Origin: Ovis canadensis
Taxonomy: Eukaryota > Chordata > Mammalia > Artiodactyla > Bovidae
DNA: 64,000 bases
Direction: 5' to 3'
Assembly: GCF_042477335.2 (NCBI RefSeq)
Contig: NC_091262.1
Coordinates: 42,133,001-42,197,000, forward strand
The first letter of the stretch is position 1; each line of letters opens with the position of its first letter. Below the pieces are notes generated by a model. That model was not told where the DNA came from. It worked only from the letters and a program-made list of their open reading frames with translations, and ran no database searches. Below, one piece after another: positions 41,885 to 54,370 of the stretch. The position numbers and the translations under genes are program-made.

Positions 41885-43500
41885 TCTACTTCAGGGTAGG
41901 TTTGAATGGTGGTATGCATTTGAAATCTGTTATGAAAATACACCCATGAGCACAGGTAGATACATTGCAAATAACTGTCATAAATTCCTGCAGAATCCCT
42001 TTGGATGTCCCACTGCAATGTGACATGGCAGCTCTTCTTGGCATGAGGGAGAGTCCTTTTCCCCCTTGAATCTGGGCAGCAGCATGACTTGTTCCAAAGG
42101 GCGAACACAGCACGAGCAGAGGCCTGAAAAGCACCTGGCTTGCTCTCTCTCGTTGCAGACACCCCTGCAACCCACAGGAAGGAACCCAGGTTAGCCTGCA
42201 GGAGCGGTCACAGGGGAAAGAAATGAGATGCTTGGGCTGACAGTCTGCCGGCCTCCAGACATACGAGCAAGGAAATTCTAGATCCACAGTCCCAGCCAAG
42301 TCACAGGCTGATGGCATCTGCGTGAGCCCAGGTGAGTCTAGCAAAAGGAACTACTCAGCTCATCTGAGCCCAAACAGAGAGCCCACAGAACCATGATTAT
42401 GTTTAAAGATGCTAAGTATGGGGGTGGCCGGTTACAAAGCAAGGACAAACTGATATGTAAACTAAACCTGTAGGAGTACTACACAAACATATGCAAAACA
42501 TCACCAGCTTCTTAGTACTGTGGGGCAAAGGCACGCACTCTGTCAGGGTATCTGAAAGGGAGTTTCAGAGCACTGGAAAATGATGCACTGAAACTGCTCT
42601 AGAGACAGGGCAGGCTTGAGTAGTCTGCCTCCTTTTGTATGTATAAAAAGAAGAGGCCTGAAGAAGAGGCTCCCTCATGCCAAGAAGAGCTAAAAAACCA
42701 ATCAGTCCCTCCACAGATAAAGGCAAGTATGCCAGATAAACTAAGGGAACATTTTTCTTTTCAGGACTAAAAAGGTCTGGCTGTGACCCTGGTCACCATG
42801 ATCAGACGTGACACAAAAGCCTTTGGGATGGTTGGCGGATGGCCCTGCCTGTCTCCTCAGACACACCCAACTAGCCAGTGCTATAGAGAGCCTGCCTGAC
42901 CCTCCCTCCCCCTAGGGCCGCGCTGCGACTGCCTGGTACCCAGGAACACATCTGGGCCACCTTCCAACAGGGCAGATTTCACCCTGTGAACCCCAAGAAC
43001 AGATCATGTCTCCTCTTTACGACAGATGTTCACCAGCAGATGATGGATTCATGGGATTAATTAGAGAGTGCTCAGGGCATCATGGATAAACTAGGCAAAG
43101 TCACTGAGGTACACAGGGATGCTTCAGCTAAGGTATTTTTTACTAAAAGAAAATATGAAAAGATTTTAAACTATGATCAATTTAGCTGATTTACACAGCT
43201 TTAAATTGATCTTCGTAAGGACTGTGTAGCTCATCTTAGTGTCATTAGCGAAATATTGCACTCATAAAAGAAAATTTCAACATAGTTAAATATTTCTCCA
43301 AATATTTCTCCATAATAGCTATTTATTTGGAAATATTTGAAAGTTGATTTGCTCCTTTAATTTTTGGTGACTATGACTATTTTCAGTACATTAGAATCAC
43401 TTTTCACACCCTTGCCACCACATTTACATGCTAATTTATCCAGTCTCTTCATTTATATTTTTAAAGGTGCAGTATGGTTTTTTGTAAGTACATTTTTTGT
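41885..43500. other. Flank without recognised features
   Basis: A minus-strand open frame of 152 codons at 41886-42344 has no recognised relative and no exon signals that I can support. Otherwise unremarkable. Confidence 0.35.
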
Positions 43501-43845
43501 TTGTTTGTTTATTTCTTTTTGGCTGTGTTGGGTCTTCGTTGCCATGGGGACTTTTCTCTAGTTGCAGTCATCCACGGCTATTCTCTAGTTGCAGTGCACA
43601 GGTTTCTCATTGCAGTGGGTTCTCTGTTGCTGAACACAGGCTCTAGATGCACGGGCTTCAGTAGTTGTGGCACTTGGGCTCAGCAGTTGTGGTTCCCAGG
43701 CCCCAGAGTACAGGCTCAACAGTTGTGGCGCACAGGCTTAGTTGCTCCGTGGCAGGTGGGATCTTCCTGGATCAGGGATCGAACCCGTGTCTCCTGCATT
43801 GGCAGGCAAATTCTTTACCACTGAGCCACTAGGGAAGGTCCCTAT
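43500..43845 (-). mobile_element. CHR-2 SINE
   Basis: Antisense, nearly full length. The plus strand shows 'tttggctgtgttgggtcttcgttg', repeated 'agttgtgg' and 'agttgcag' units, 'gtgggatcttcctggatcagggatcgaacccgtgtctcctgcattggcaggc' and 'ttaccactgagccactaggg'. Confidence 0.9.
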
Positions 43846-43937
43846 AAGCACATTTTTTTAAAGCACAAGAATCTTGAAAGTAAATAACTAAATTTTATAC
43901 TATTTTGAATTAGCAAATTATTATTCAGTAAATGCTG

Positions 43938-44112
43938 TAAACCATGCGGGAGACCTAGGTTCGATTCCTGGGTCAGGAAGATCTCCTGGAGAAGGAAATG
44001 GCAACCCACTCCAGTACTCTTGCCTGGAAAATCCCATGGACAGAGGAGCCTAGTAGGCTACAGTCCACTGGGTTGCAAAGAGCCGAATACGACTGAACGA
44101 CTTCACTCACTC
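43938..44112 (+). mobile_element. Bov-tA SINE, head truncated
   Basis: Sense, starting within the tRNA-like head ('catgcgggagacctaggttcgattcctgggtcagg') and reaching the tail 'ttgcaaagagccgaatacgactgaacgac'. Confidence 0.9.
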
Positions 44113-44114
44113 AA

Positions 44115-45205
44115 ATGCTTGTAAAAGCGTTTATGGACTATGGATTTGGATCAACATTATGCAACTTTAACAATATTTTGGGGAAGAACAGACTTTCAAA
44201 AAAAATTTTTTTTTAAGTGGTGGCTGCTTTGTTACCTGTGAAATTACACTTACAGAGGACACATGGAAATCTGAGGCTGAGCTGAAGGTACACCAGGAAC
44301 TAAGGGCCCCAGACATATCCCTCACCTGGGAGAGGCTTTGAGCTCCTGGCAGCTCTGCCTTCTCTTCTGGAAAGGGCCACACAAAGGGCTAGGAAAAGCC
44401 ATTAACTCATTATCTTTCTACTTAAAACTAAAACAAATGTTCTCTTTGGCTAACAAAGTGTGGACACACATGCTGAAAGCATCAAAGAGAACGTGATGGA
44501 AATATCTGGAAAAGGTCTTCTGGGACTAACGTTTCCTTATCTACACAGCAGTGGGGGTGTGAGATGGGGGTTGACTCCAAGGGATTCGTGTGGGTGGGGC
44601 AGGGCTGGATTAATTCTAAGACCCTTTCCAGCTGTGACTTTCAGTGATCTGAACAGTCAAAAACTGAAGATCCTTTTCATTCCTGAGGCCAGGAGGCCAC
44701 TGTGGGATGTGGTTATTTGGAGGTCTTACAAGTTTGGGAAATATACGTATTATAAAACCATATACTTTGTTTCTGTGAGAAGCTAACATTAGACCAGTTC
44801 ACTGTTAAATGTGATTAATATTTCCACAAGAGAGTACATATTTATATAAAATGAAAAGTTTTATAACAACTGGGCAAATTAAAAAACACATAAAAATCCA
44901 ACTTAATTTAAATCTGTATGTGAGAGTATGTTTTGAAAGGGTGTGGTTTCCTGGCTGGGTTGTTTGGAAACATTCTGACAAAGCCAAATTCACTTCTCTG
45001 ATATCCTAAGTCAGCAAGGAACAGGAGCCTAAAATAGCACAGAAAAGGATATTCCTATACATATAATCAATTTAAATCAACTAAGAACAGTGATTTTAAA
45101 AAGATTTCTAATCTGTATTCTCCTAATTCCCTTTTAGAGACAGTCTACACAATTAGCTGGATTGGAAAATGTAGCAACACTTCACATACTTTTCACTCAT
45201 TCACT
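44115..45205. other. Unrecognised flank
   Basis: No assignable feature. Open frames of 60-108 codons have no known relative that I recognise. Confidence 0.35.
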
Positions 45206-45208
45206 CAT

Positions 45209-45912
45209 TCAGTTCAGTTCAGTTCAGTCGCTCAGTCGTGTCCGACTCTTTGCGACCCCATGAATCGCAGCACGCCAGGCCTCCCTGTCCATCACCAACT
45301 CCCGGAGTTCACTCAGACTCACGTTCATTGAGCCAGTGATGCCATCCAGCCATCTCATCCTCTGACATTCCCTTCTCCTCCTGCCCACAATCCCTCCCAG
45401 CATCAGAGTCTTTTCCAATGAGTCAACTCTTCTCATGAGGTGGCCAAAGTACTGGACTTTCAGCTTCAGCATCATTCCTTCCAAAGAAATCCCAGGGTTG
45501 ATCTCCTTCAGAATGGACTGGTTGGATCTCCTTGCAGTCCAAGGGACTCTCAAGAGTCTTCTCCAACACCACCGTTCAAAAGCATTAATTCTTCGGCGCT
45601 CAGCTTTCTTCACAGTCCAACTCTCACACCCATACATGACTACTGGAAAAACCATAGCCTTGACTAGACGGACCTTAGTCAGCAAAGTAATGTCTCTGCT
45701 TTTGAATATGCTATCTAGTTTGGTCATAACTTTTCTTCCAAGGTGTAAGCGTCTTTTAATTTCATGGCTGCAGTCACCACCTGCAGTGATTTTGGAGCCC
45801 AAAAACATAAAGTCTGACACTGCTTCCACTGTTTCTCCATCTATTTCCCATGAAGTGATGGGACCAGATGCCATTTTCTGAGTGTTGAGCTTTAAGCCAA
45901 CTTTTTCACTAA
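45209..45912 (-). mobile_element. BovB 3' 0.7 kb
   Basis: Antisense with a (TCAGT)n tail at 45209-45230. The minus strand encodes one uninterrupted 216-codon frame (45874-45224) of BovB C-terminal protein ([14 protein letters not shown]... to the end of the element). It is close to consensus and probably recent. The 5' truncation is at 'ctttttcact', near similar host sequence. Confidence 0.93.
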
Positions 45913-45929
45913 TTAATCCTCAGCAAATA

Positions 45930-46125
45930 TTTCTTCCTTGGTGGCTCAGACACTAAGAATTGCCTGCAATGCAGGAGAGCCAGCCAGGTTCTATCCCTGG
46001 CCAGGAAGATCTCCTAGAGAAGGGAATGGCCACCCACTCCAGTACTCTTGCTTGGGAAATCCTACGGACAGATGAACCTGGTGGACTGTAGTTCATGGGG
46101 TCGCATGACTGAGTGACTAACACTT
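45930..46125 (+). mobile_element. Bov-tA SINE
   Basis: Sense: 'tttcttccttggtggctcagac' to 'catggggtcgcatgactgagtgac'. It lacks the AAAGAGTCGGACA block near the 3' end. Confidence 0.9.
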
Positions 46126-46257
46126 AATTTTTTACAAATATTTATATATCTCTTAGTATGTGCCAGAAATAATATCTGTTGATTTTTTTTCCAGTTTTTC
46201 TTTTTCATACTCCTGCTTTTGTTAGGTACGAGGCCATATTCAGATAACTCAAGCATA

Positions 46258-46325
46258 CTTGTAAAACTGAAATATAGTTGATTTACAACACTGTGTTAAT
46301 TTCTGCTAAATAAATAAATAATTTT
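46258..46325 (-). mobile_element. Artiodactyl L1 3' UTR fragment
   Basis: Antisense 'tgaaatatagttgatttacaacactgtgttaatttctgct'. Confidence 0.65.
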
Positions 46326-46879
46326 AAAAGAATACCTTTAAAATATGGTACTAAAACCAGAATGCTCTCTTACTAAGGGAGAAACACACCTCTCAGGGTC
46401 ACCCCTCACATTGCAGTGTCAGGAGGAACAAAGAGATATCCAAGTACTTGCTTACTCTTCACCATCCCCATCCCCCACAATGGAAACACAGTTCCAGCTG
46501 GACTTAACTTGTGCTTCTCCGACTATTGTTAAGAGAAGCTATTCTTGTAATGACCAACTTTTAGAGAGTCAATCCAGGACACAGCAATAACAGATAAAAA
46601 ACCATAATAATATAACATTTAATAAGTAATTATACACATATTATTGCTTTAACCTAAAAAATAGGTACTTATAGAAATTATATTATTCTGCATTATTTCT
46701 CTTTCTGTTACATAAATGTTATTATTTAAATAAAACAAACAATGGAATTTGAGTGGCAATCAGTAGTAATTAACAGGAGAAAAATGATACATGAGAAATA
46801 TGTAATAATATCACTGTTTGCGTGATATGTCTTTCCCATTCTTTTACTTTCAACCTCTTTGAATCTAACGGACTTTTTT

Positions 46880-47110
46880 AAAAATCCAGCCTGACAATCT
46901 GTGAATTTTGATTGGAGTGTTTAATCCATGCACATTTAGTTTTATAACTTATCTAGTTGGAAGTATCTCTGCCATCTGGATATTTATTTTCTATACGACT
47001 CTGTGTTTTGTTCCTCTGTTCCTCCTCTATTGCCTCTTTTTCAGTAAGTAGTTGTTTTGTTATGTATCATTTTCATTTTTTCATGGACCTTTGGACTATT
47101 TTTGGTTTTA
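46880..47110 (-). mobile_element. L1-related antisense fragment
   Basis: 'gacaatctgtgaattttgattggagtgtttaatccatgcacatttag' and 'gtgttttgttcctctgttcctcc' match reversed old L1. Confidence 0.5.
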
Positions 47111-47121
47111 CTTCTCTTCCT

Positions 47122-47328
47122 GCATGCTAGGTCACTTCAGTCATGTCGACTCTTTGCAATCCCATGGACTGTGGCCCTCCAGGTTCCTCTGTCCATGAGC
47201 TTCTCCAGGTAAGAATACTGGAGTGGGTTGCCATTTTCTTCTCCAGGGGATCTTCCTGACTGACCCAGGAATCAAACCTGGGTCTCCTGCACTGCAGGCA
47301 GATTCTTTACCATCTGAGCCACTACTAT
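47122..47328 (-). mobile_element. Bov-tA SINE
   Basis: Antisense: tail 'gctaggtcacttcagtcatgtcgactctttgcaatccc' to head 'ctttaccatctgagccact'. Confidence 0.92.
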
Positions 47329-47336
47329 TTAACTAC

Positions 47337-47338
<2 letters not shown>

Positions 47339-47371
<33 letters not shown>
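47339..47371. repeat. CA microsatellite
   Basis: Sixteen or so uninterrupted CA units. A likely length-polymorphic marker. Confidence 0.95.
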
Positions 47372-47375
<4 letters not shown>

Positions 47376-47639
47376 CCTGTTCCTTTCTGCTCCATGACAC
47401 CATAGGGTATTAGTATCATTACTCTGTTTCCTTTCCCTATAATACCTGCCTGCCTTTGTCAAGCCCACAGGACATCAAGCTTTCCTCTCAACAAAAAAGA
47501 GCAGGTTTTCAGACTTGTAGTAATTCATTTCCACCTCTCCAAAAATGTCCACCCACTTCATATCTACAGGCTTGTTAATCAGGTTGTCTGCATCTACAAA
47601 TTCATCAAATGAGCTACATCTAAAAGATCCACTGTTTTA

Positions 47640-48987
47640 TTAAAAAAAAAACTCTTCATTTTGAAACAATTACAGATTCAGGAGAAACTGCAAAGCAATG
47701 TACAGGGAAGTTTCATGTTGCCTTCACCCTGACCACACTGAGGTCAACACCAAACATATCCCCAGGACAACGCTGCTACCAAAAATGCACATAGGACAAC
47801 CAGAGACTGTCTGGATTTCATGAGCTGTCTGTGCATGGGTGCCTGCTCTATGCTGCTTGTTTTAACCACAACCACCGCCCCCCCCAAGACATTCACTCAT
47901 ACTCGGCCTTTCCCACAGGGCTGCTTCCTATCAGCCCTTCATAACCACACCCATCCTGTCCCCCATTCCCTGACCCGGCAACTAGCGATCTGATCTTCAT
48001 CTCTGTAATTACATTACTTCACAAATATTACATACATGTAATCACAAGGTATGTAAGCTTTCAGAACTGGCTTTTTTCACTTGGCACAGTTTCCCTGAGA
48101 TTTCCACAAGCTGCAGCACATCCCAGACGCTCGTTCCTTCTTGGTGCTGAGTGGTGTCCATGGTATGGATGGAGCACAGTCTGCTCAACCATCACTCACT
48201 GAAGGATACCGTCATGGGCAAACCCACTATGAGTGTCTGTGTACTGACCTCAGCATGGAAATAACTCCTCACTTCTCTGGGATAAATGCCCAAGAATTCA
48301 AAAGCTGAGTCCCTACAGTGAGTCCACGTTTAGTTCTGAAAGGAACTGCCCACCTATTTTCCAGGGAAGCTGCACCACTTTACATCCTCACAGCAGTGAC
48401 TGAGGGATCCAGATACTCTGCGTCTTCAGTATTGTCCATAGGTTACCCTTTAGCCACTCTGATGACTAAGTGTGTAATGGTATCTTAGATGGTTTTAGTT
48501 TGCATTTCCCTAATGGCTAATGATATTGAACAGCTTGTCAGGTGTGGGGTGTTTTTGTTTTTGTTTTTTTTGGCCACATCACAAGATCTTCATTCCTGAC
48601 CAGGAACTGAACCCAGGCTCTTGGCCCTGAAAGTGCAAAGTCCTAACCACCGAACTGCCAGGAAATTCCCCCACTTTCCCAACAAATTTTTCTTTACTGT
48701 TATTTTGAGAGTTCTTTAAACAGTCTGGATATAAGCACTTTGTTGGATTCCTGGTTTGCAAACATTTTTTTCCAGTAAATAGCTTATCTGAATCCTTTCA
48801 ACAGACTCTTTCCCAGAGCAAAGGCTGGTTTGATGAATTAGAACTTATCAATTTTTCCCTCTTATGAATCACACTTTGAGTATCAAGTCTAAGAGTTTCC
48901 AGCCCTGTTCTAAGTCCTGAAGATCTTCTCTTACATTGTTTTCTAGAAGTTCTATAGTTTTACATTTTACATTTAAGTTTGTCTATC
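47640..48987 (-). mobile_element. Old L1, about 1.3 kb, interrupted by a CHR SINE
   Basis: Antisense L1 late ORF2 and 3' UTR. The plus strand shows 'aaacaattacagattcaggagaaactgcaaag', 'cttttttcacttggcac', 'ggataaatgcccaagaattc', 'tgcatttccctaatggctaatgatattgaac', then after the SINE 'gagttctttaaacagtctggatataagcactttg' and 'agaagttctatagttttacattttacatttaag'. At 48988 it meets the U4-derived sequence. Confidence 0.8.
48548..48669 (-). mobile_element. CHR-1/CHRL-type SINE nested in L1
   Basis: Antisense: 'tttttttggccacatcacaagatcttcattcctgaccaggaactgaacccaggctc' to 'ctaaccaccgaactgccaggaaattccc'. Confidence 0.85.
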
Positions 48988-49061
48988 TTTTTTTTTTTTC
49001 AATTAGCAATAATCATACCTTGTAAACCTCACTGGTTATGATACTGCCACTGTGCAAAGCT
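48988..49061 (-). pseudogene. RNU4 pseudogene: U4 snRNA retrocopy (5' 65 nt) with A tract
   Basis: The minus strand starts AGCTTTGCACAGTGGCAGTA at 49061, nucleotide 1 of U4 snRNA. It continues CATAACC.GTGAGGTTTAC and GATTATTGCTAATTGAAAA, matching the U4 5' stem-loop and U6-pairing region through about nucleotide 65. It then becomes A12 (48999-48988) and passes directly into L1 sequence in the same orientation. Substitutions (for example CGTAG to CATAA) and loss of the Sm site and 3' stem-loop mean it is not functional. GATAGTCA just upstream and GATAGACA just after the A tract may be a target-site duplication. Confidence 0.88.
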
Positions 49062-49075
49062 TGACTATCATTCTT

Positions 49076-50551
49076 CAGTTCAGTTCAGTTCCTCAGTTGT
49101 GTCTGACTCTTTATGAACCCATGGACTGCATCACACCAGGCTTCCCTGTCCACCACCAACTCCCAGAGCTGGCTCAAACTCATGTCCATTGAGTCGGTGA
49201 TGCCATCCAACCATCTCATCCTTTATTGCCCCCTTCTCCTCCTGCCTTCAATCTTTCCCAGCATTGGGGTCTTCTCTAATGAGTCAGTTCTTCACATTAG
49301 TTGGCCAAAGCACTGGAGCTTCAGCTTCAGCATCAGTCCTTCCAATGAATATTCAGGACTGACTTCCTTTAGGATTGACTGGTTTGATCTCCTTGCTGTC
49401 CAAGGGACTCTCAAGAGTCTTCTCCAACACCTCGGTTCAAAATCATTAATCTTTAGCACTCAGCTTTCTTTATGGTCCAACTCTCACATCCATACATGAC
49501 TACTGGAAAAACCATGACTTCGATTTTGTGGGCAAACTAATCTCTCTGCTTTTTAATATGCTGTCTAAGTTTGTCATAGCCTTTCTTCCAAGGAGCAAGC
49601 GTCTTTTAATTTCATGGATGTAATCACCATCTACAGTGATTTTGGAGCCCAAGAAAATAAAATCTGTCACTGTTTCCATTGTTTCCCCATCTGTTTGCCA
49701 TGAAATGGTGGGACCAGAGGCCATGATCTTCATTTTTTTGAATGGTGAGTTTTATGACAGCTTTTTCACTCTCGGTTTTCACTTTCATCAGGAGGCTCTT
49801 TAGTTCCTCTTTGCTTTCTGCCATAAGTGTGGTGTCATCTGCATATCTGAGGTTATTGATCTTTTTCCCAGCAATTTTTATTCCAGTTTGTGCTTCATCC
49901 AGCCTGGCACTTCATATGATGTACTCTGCATATAAGTTAAATGAGCAGGGTGACAACATACAGCCTTGACATACTCTTTCCCAATTTGGAATCAGTCTGT
50001 TGTTCCATGTCCAGTCTAACTGTTGTTTCTTGACCTGCATATAGATTTCTCAGGAGACAGGTAAGGTGGTCTGGTATTCCCATCTCTTTAAGAATTTTTC
50101 ACAGTTTGTTGTGATCCACACAGTCAAAAGCTTTAGTGTAGTCAATGAAGCAGATGTTTTCTTAGAACTCTCTTGCTTTTTCTATGATCCAACCAATGTT
50201 GGCAATTTGATCTCTGGTTACTCTGCCTTTTCTAAAACCAGTTTGAACATCTGGAAGTTCACGGTTCACGTATTGCTGAAGCCTGGCTTGGAGAATGTTG
50301 AGCATTACTTTACTAGCATGTGAGATGAGTGCAATTGTGTGGTAGTTTGAGCATTCTTTGGCATTGCCTTCCTTTGGGATTGGAATGAAAATTGACCTTT
50401 TCCAGTCCTCTGGCCACTGCTGAGCTTTCCAAATTTGCTGGCATATTGAGTACAGCACTTTAACAGCATCATCTTTTAGGATCTGAAATATGCAACTGGA
50501 ATTCCATCACCTCTACTAGCTTTGTCCATAGTAATGCTTCCCAAGGCCCAT
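49076..50551 (-). mobile_element. BovB LINE, 1.48 kb
   Basis: Antisense with a (TCAGT)n tail at 49077-49092, extending to the early RT region near 50550. Frames are broken, with minus-strand segments at 49500-49733, 49624-49824 and 50162-50458. The flanks TATCATTCTT (49066-49075) and TATCATTTTT (50552-50561) are a 9/10 target-site duplication. Confidence 0.93.
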
Positions 50552-50561
50552 TATCATTTTT

Positions 50562-51342
50562 AAACTACCCAAATGGATAAGTTACACCTCTCTCAGAGAA
50601 AATAGTTTTAAAGCAAAGATATAATTTGAACTTGTGGGAAAAAAGTTTTAGTTTAGTTGAGAAAGTTGCCCTTATCTGATGACTTAATTTTAAGCAGTTA
50701 TTAAAAAATGAGTCGTCATCTCACCATATGAGTTTTTGCCTCAGCCTAAACATAACAGCAAACAACTTAGGTGCAATTGCTCTGTCTTTTCATTGGTTTC
50801 TTACACGTCGTCAAAGACCATCAAGCAGTTCTGAAGAAATAGCATACAAATATTCAGACCTCTTTTCTCCATTCTCATCCTCAATGTGTGTCCAAATCAG
50901 AGAAGAACATGCCTTTTATCTGCACTTTGGAAAAAGGATTTGGGGGGTGACAGTGCAGGGAATACTATTTTATGTCAGGTCAAAGTTTTAACATTACATC
51001 ATGCCTGAGAACACCACCAGCCATTGGGTTGACAATCTCTTTGTCTTTCTATAAATGCAAACATTGCATTAAGTGCTTTTAAATATTCTGAGGAAGCTGA
51101 AAAGTAACCAAACACTTGCTTTTGGAAAGCATCTCAGGTGAATCTTTTTAGGAGTGTTGTGTATGAGGTGTGCAGCCATGTAGCATGTGAGACCATTTCA
51201 GTTTCTTCACTCAGACTAACTGGGATTCACATTTGCTCTGTCTACTGAACAGACAGATAAACAGAGTAGGACAAGATATCAACAACCTTGCACTGTTTGC
51301 TTACTGAGATATCATTTAAAACTTCACAGAAACCAAGGAAAG
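50562..51342. other. Unrecognised flank
   Basis: An 87-codon plus-strand frame at 50728-50991 is not recognised. No other feature. Confidence 0.35.
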
Positions 51343-51533
51343 TGTTACTTGCTCAGTCATGCCTGACTCTGCAACCCCATGGACTATAGTCCGTGAGGCT
51401 CCTCCATCTGGATTTTCCAGGCAAGAATACTGGAGTGGATTGCCATTTCTTTCTCCAGGGAATCTTCCTGACACAGGGATCAAACCCAGGTCTCCTGCAT
51501 TGCAGGCAGACTCTTTATGGTCTGAGCCACAGA
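51343..51533 (-). mobile_element. Bov-tA SINE
   Basis: Antisense: 'ttacttgctcagtcatgcctgactctgcaacccc' to 'ctctttatggtctgagccac'. Confidence 0.92.
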
Positions 51534-51539
51534 AATGAA

Positions 51540-52955
51540 GATGATCTGAAATGTCAATTTTTAAATCAAAACACCTCACAGCTGGGTAGAACACTTCTGC
51601 TGCCCCGAACTGACGCACCCCTGACCTACTGCAGAAGCAGATGTTGGACAAGCCCTGATAGGATCAGACCTAAGCCACACGGCTCAACACGTCTGCCAGG
51701 GAGATTTCCTCTTTCTTGCCCACGTGGCATATTATTGCAACTTCTGGACTGGGAAATGTAACCTTCCTTAGTTTCATAGAGTAGTCGGGCAATAAGGTCG
51801 TATTGCATTCCTGTGGCCTGCCAGAGATTCTTCCACACCAGCTAGTCTCAACTGCATATTGGTGTCTTTAGCGGAGATGGGGGACTTTTGCTTGACTGGG
51901 AAATACCTGCCTATCTCAGCTCCAGGTGGTGGGCTCCCCTCTGCCCTTCCGCAGCCCCCTCCCCATGCCCTGCTCCCGCTCCATTCTGGCTGCTGCACTC
52001 TAGGCTCTCTTTGGGTCACCTGCTCTTCCTGATCCAGTCCTCCTGGTCCCCGTGCCTCTTTTTATCTGTTGTTAAAATTTCATGGTCATTCTGTCTTTTT
52101 CAGTGAGGTCTGGGCGATGCTGCCACTGCTATTGCAATTGTTTTCATTTTAATCATCTGAATCCTTAGAAAGCATGATCAGAATGTTCACAATGTTTAAT
52201 ACTTTAACCAGCACTATCTCAACACAAAGCACACAGTTAACCAACAGTCAACACCGAATTCTTAATGCTTGGGTTGCATCACCCTTAATTATACACTTAA
52301 ACCTCCCCGGCTCGGTGATGCAACAATGGTGCATTTACTGTGACCTGCAAATCGTGGTGCCACCAGCGGTCAGCACAGAAAGAGTGACAGCTGGCACAGA
52401 AGGCAAACAAACCACACAGGAGCCATGAAACACTAAAATGGTGTTGTTTCCAGCCCCTATTTGGGGGGAGGGGACCATCTTATGGGCTTTGTACTCCCCT
52501 TCACCCAACCTTCAGTACCCATCACCAGAAGCCAGGGTTTCATGTCCCAGGGTATGATTTCTTGGGACACAGGATACTGAGTGCTAGAATGAGGACACTC
52601 CATGCCAAAGAAGTCAGTGAATCCCTCAGGGACACCACAGAAGAGCCTTCTAGGGGGCCCTGGGCCAGGATGACCCCAACACTCTGGCTGCAGTGGAACC
52701 TTTCTGGACAATCATGGGGAGACGGCTCAGAGAGCAGATAAATGGGCACGCCCCACCTTCTTCTCAGCTACATCCCCACTTCATACCTAGACCAAAAGTT
52801 ATAACTGTCCACAGCCTCCTCACTCCCCAAAAAGAAGAGGGGCAGGCTCTGAACCTGGAGAGAGCAGTGTGCAGACTTCCTCAGACATTGCTACTCAAAG
52901 GCACACAGGAGAGCTGCCTGCAGCAGCACCTGCCATGAACACAAAGCACTGGTCT
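51540..52955. other. GC-moderate flank, unrecognised
   Basis: Several 60-84 codon frames on both strands, none recognised. No gene can be supported. Confidence 0.35.
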
Positions 52956-52959
52956 TCAC

Positions 52960-54370
52960 CATCCACTGTATTTCTCTATTAGATGCCACACACCATTCTG
53001 CATGTCTGGGATACAAGAAAGAATAGAGAGAATGTCTCTCTCCTCAAAGCCTCTCTCCTCCTAGAGGAGGAGACGATATATGAGAAAAGAACCAGAGAAC
53101 GAGGGCTGAGAGCAGGTGGAGACAAGGGAAGCAGAGAACAAGGAGGTTTGCTTGGATGGGGGCTTGGGGAAGGCATGCCCAGGAGGCAGGTCAGTGGGAG
53201 GGTAACATCTGACACAGAAAAACGTGGCCCCAAGAATAAGTCCCTGTATTTCAAAGTCCATAGAGTACATTTCAAAGGGTGCCACCACTTTGAGGGCAGG
53301 AGCTGGCATTTCCCACAAGCGGCAAGGAGACCCCACCAAGGGTACACGTGACTACATGCAGTTGACAAGAAGGGGGAGGCAACCCTGGCAGCATCCCTGC
53401 CAGCCTAGAGAGCTGGGTTTCTATGTGACAGGACAGTAGGGGCGCTGATCCCCATGCTCCATGCAGTCTGGACTGGAGTTGGGTCTGGCAAGTCCACGAC
53501 AAAGAGCTGACCAGGCAGAAGGGCAGGGGTAAAATATTTCAGCAAAAATATTTAACCCACTGAAGATAATTTATATCTGTGTACAAACAACCTACTGATT
53601 AAAACGGATCCTTAACTGCTCATTAAAAGAAGGTCTGTCCTCCAGGACCTATACTTTGGAGCACTTGGTTACCACTGAATTGGAGTCACAGTATCAGCAA
53701 AGTAGAGAAAGGCTGCATTTATTTATATGCTATAACTTTACTTCTTTGACTAAGTAAATTTATAGCATACACGTCAGTGGAGATGCTGTCCATGGATTCC
53801 ATGTAGGGTCTTCTGGCAGAGCCCACAGGATGTGCTGAGAGAAGAGATGCCAGAACAGGGCAAGAAAGGAGCCAAGGAAAACGCTAAGATTTTTTTATCT
53901 AAGCTACTGAAAGTGTGGAGCCTCCAGCAAATAAGATCATATACCGTGTGGAAAAGCAGGTTTTGGTGGCAGATGTCAGCAGCTAGTTTTTGCGTGTTGT
54001 GCAAGAGGCTCATGTGGATGTCCACGGAGAAACACAGGGTCAGCGTGGGAAATGTGATTGGACTTGAGGTCCAGGGTGAATGCAGAGATCAGTGTGAGGT
54101 TCTCTCTGAAGCCATTGGTGGTGAGCTCACACAGCAGGGACTGTGAATACACAGAAGAGACCCAGGATGGAGCATGTCAGGGTCAGAAGTCAGGGAGAAG
54201 CAGCCCAGGCGACTACGAATGAGGAACCAACAAGACAGAGGACAGTGTCTTAGAAGCCAAGTGAGGCTGATGTTTGAAGGAGGAGGGACTGATCAACTGT
54301 GAACCGTGGCAAATGCTGTCACCTGGCTAAGAATGAGAACTGACCAAATGGACACCCCAAATCCTCACAA
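52960..54370 (+). repeat. Ancient mammalian interspersed repeat pieces
   Basis: 'gaatgtctctctcctcaaagcctctctcctcctagaggag' (about 53030) and '...ggaagccaa|gtgaggctgatgtttgaaggaggagggactgatcaactgtgaaccgtggcaaatgctg' with 'aagaatgagaactgacc' (54250-54340) belong to the same unassigned old family as at 9585 and 20090. The order matches one long element with gaps. The middle part, 53250-53800, is unassigned. Confidence 0.4.

Noticed and set aside
41886..42344. A 152-codon minus-strand frame as a gene
   Set aside because: No recognised family, no convincing start, splice or polyadenylation context. Chance frames of this size occur in GC-moderate flank.
45224..45874. A 216-codon frame as a host gene
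   Set aside because: It is the C-terminal protein of a BovB LINE, including the element's tail.
52693..53502. Dense overlapping frames on both strands, considered as an exon cluster
   Set aside because: No consistent splice phase, no recognisable domain, and part of the region matches an old interspersed repeat.
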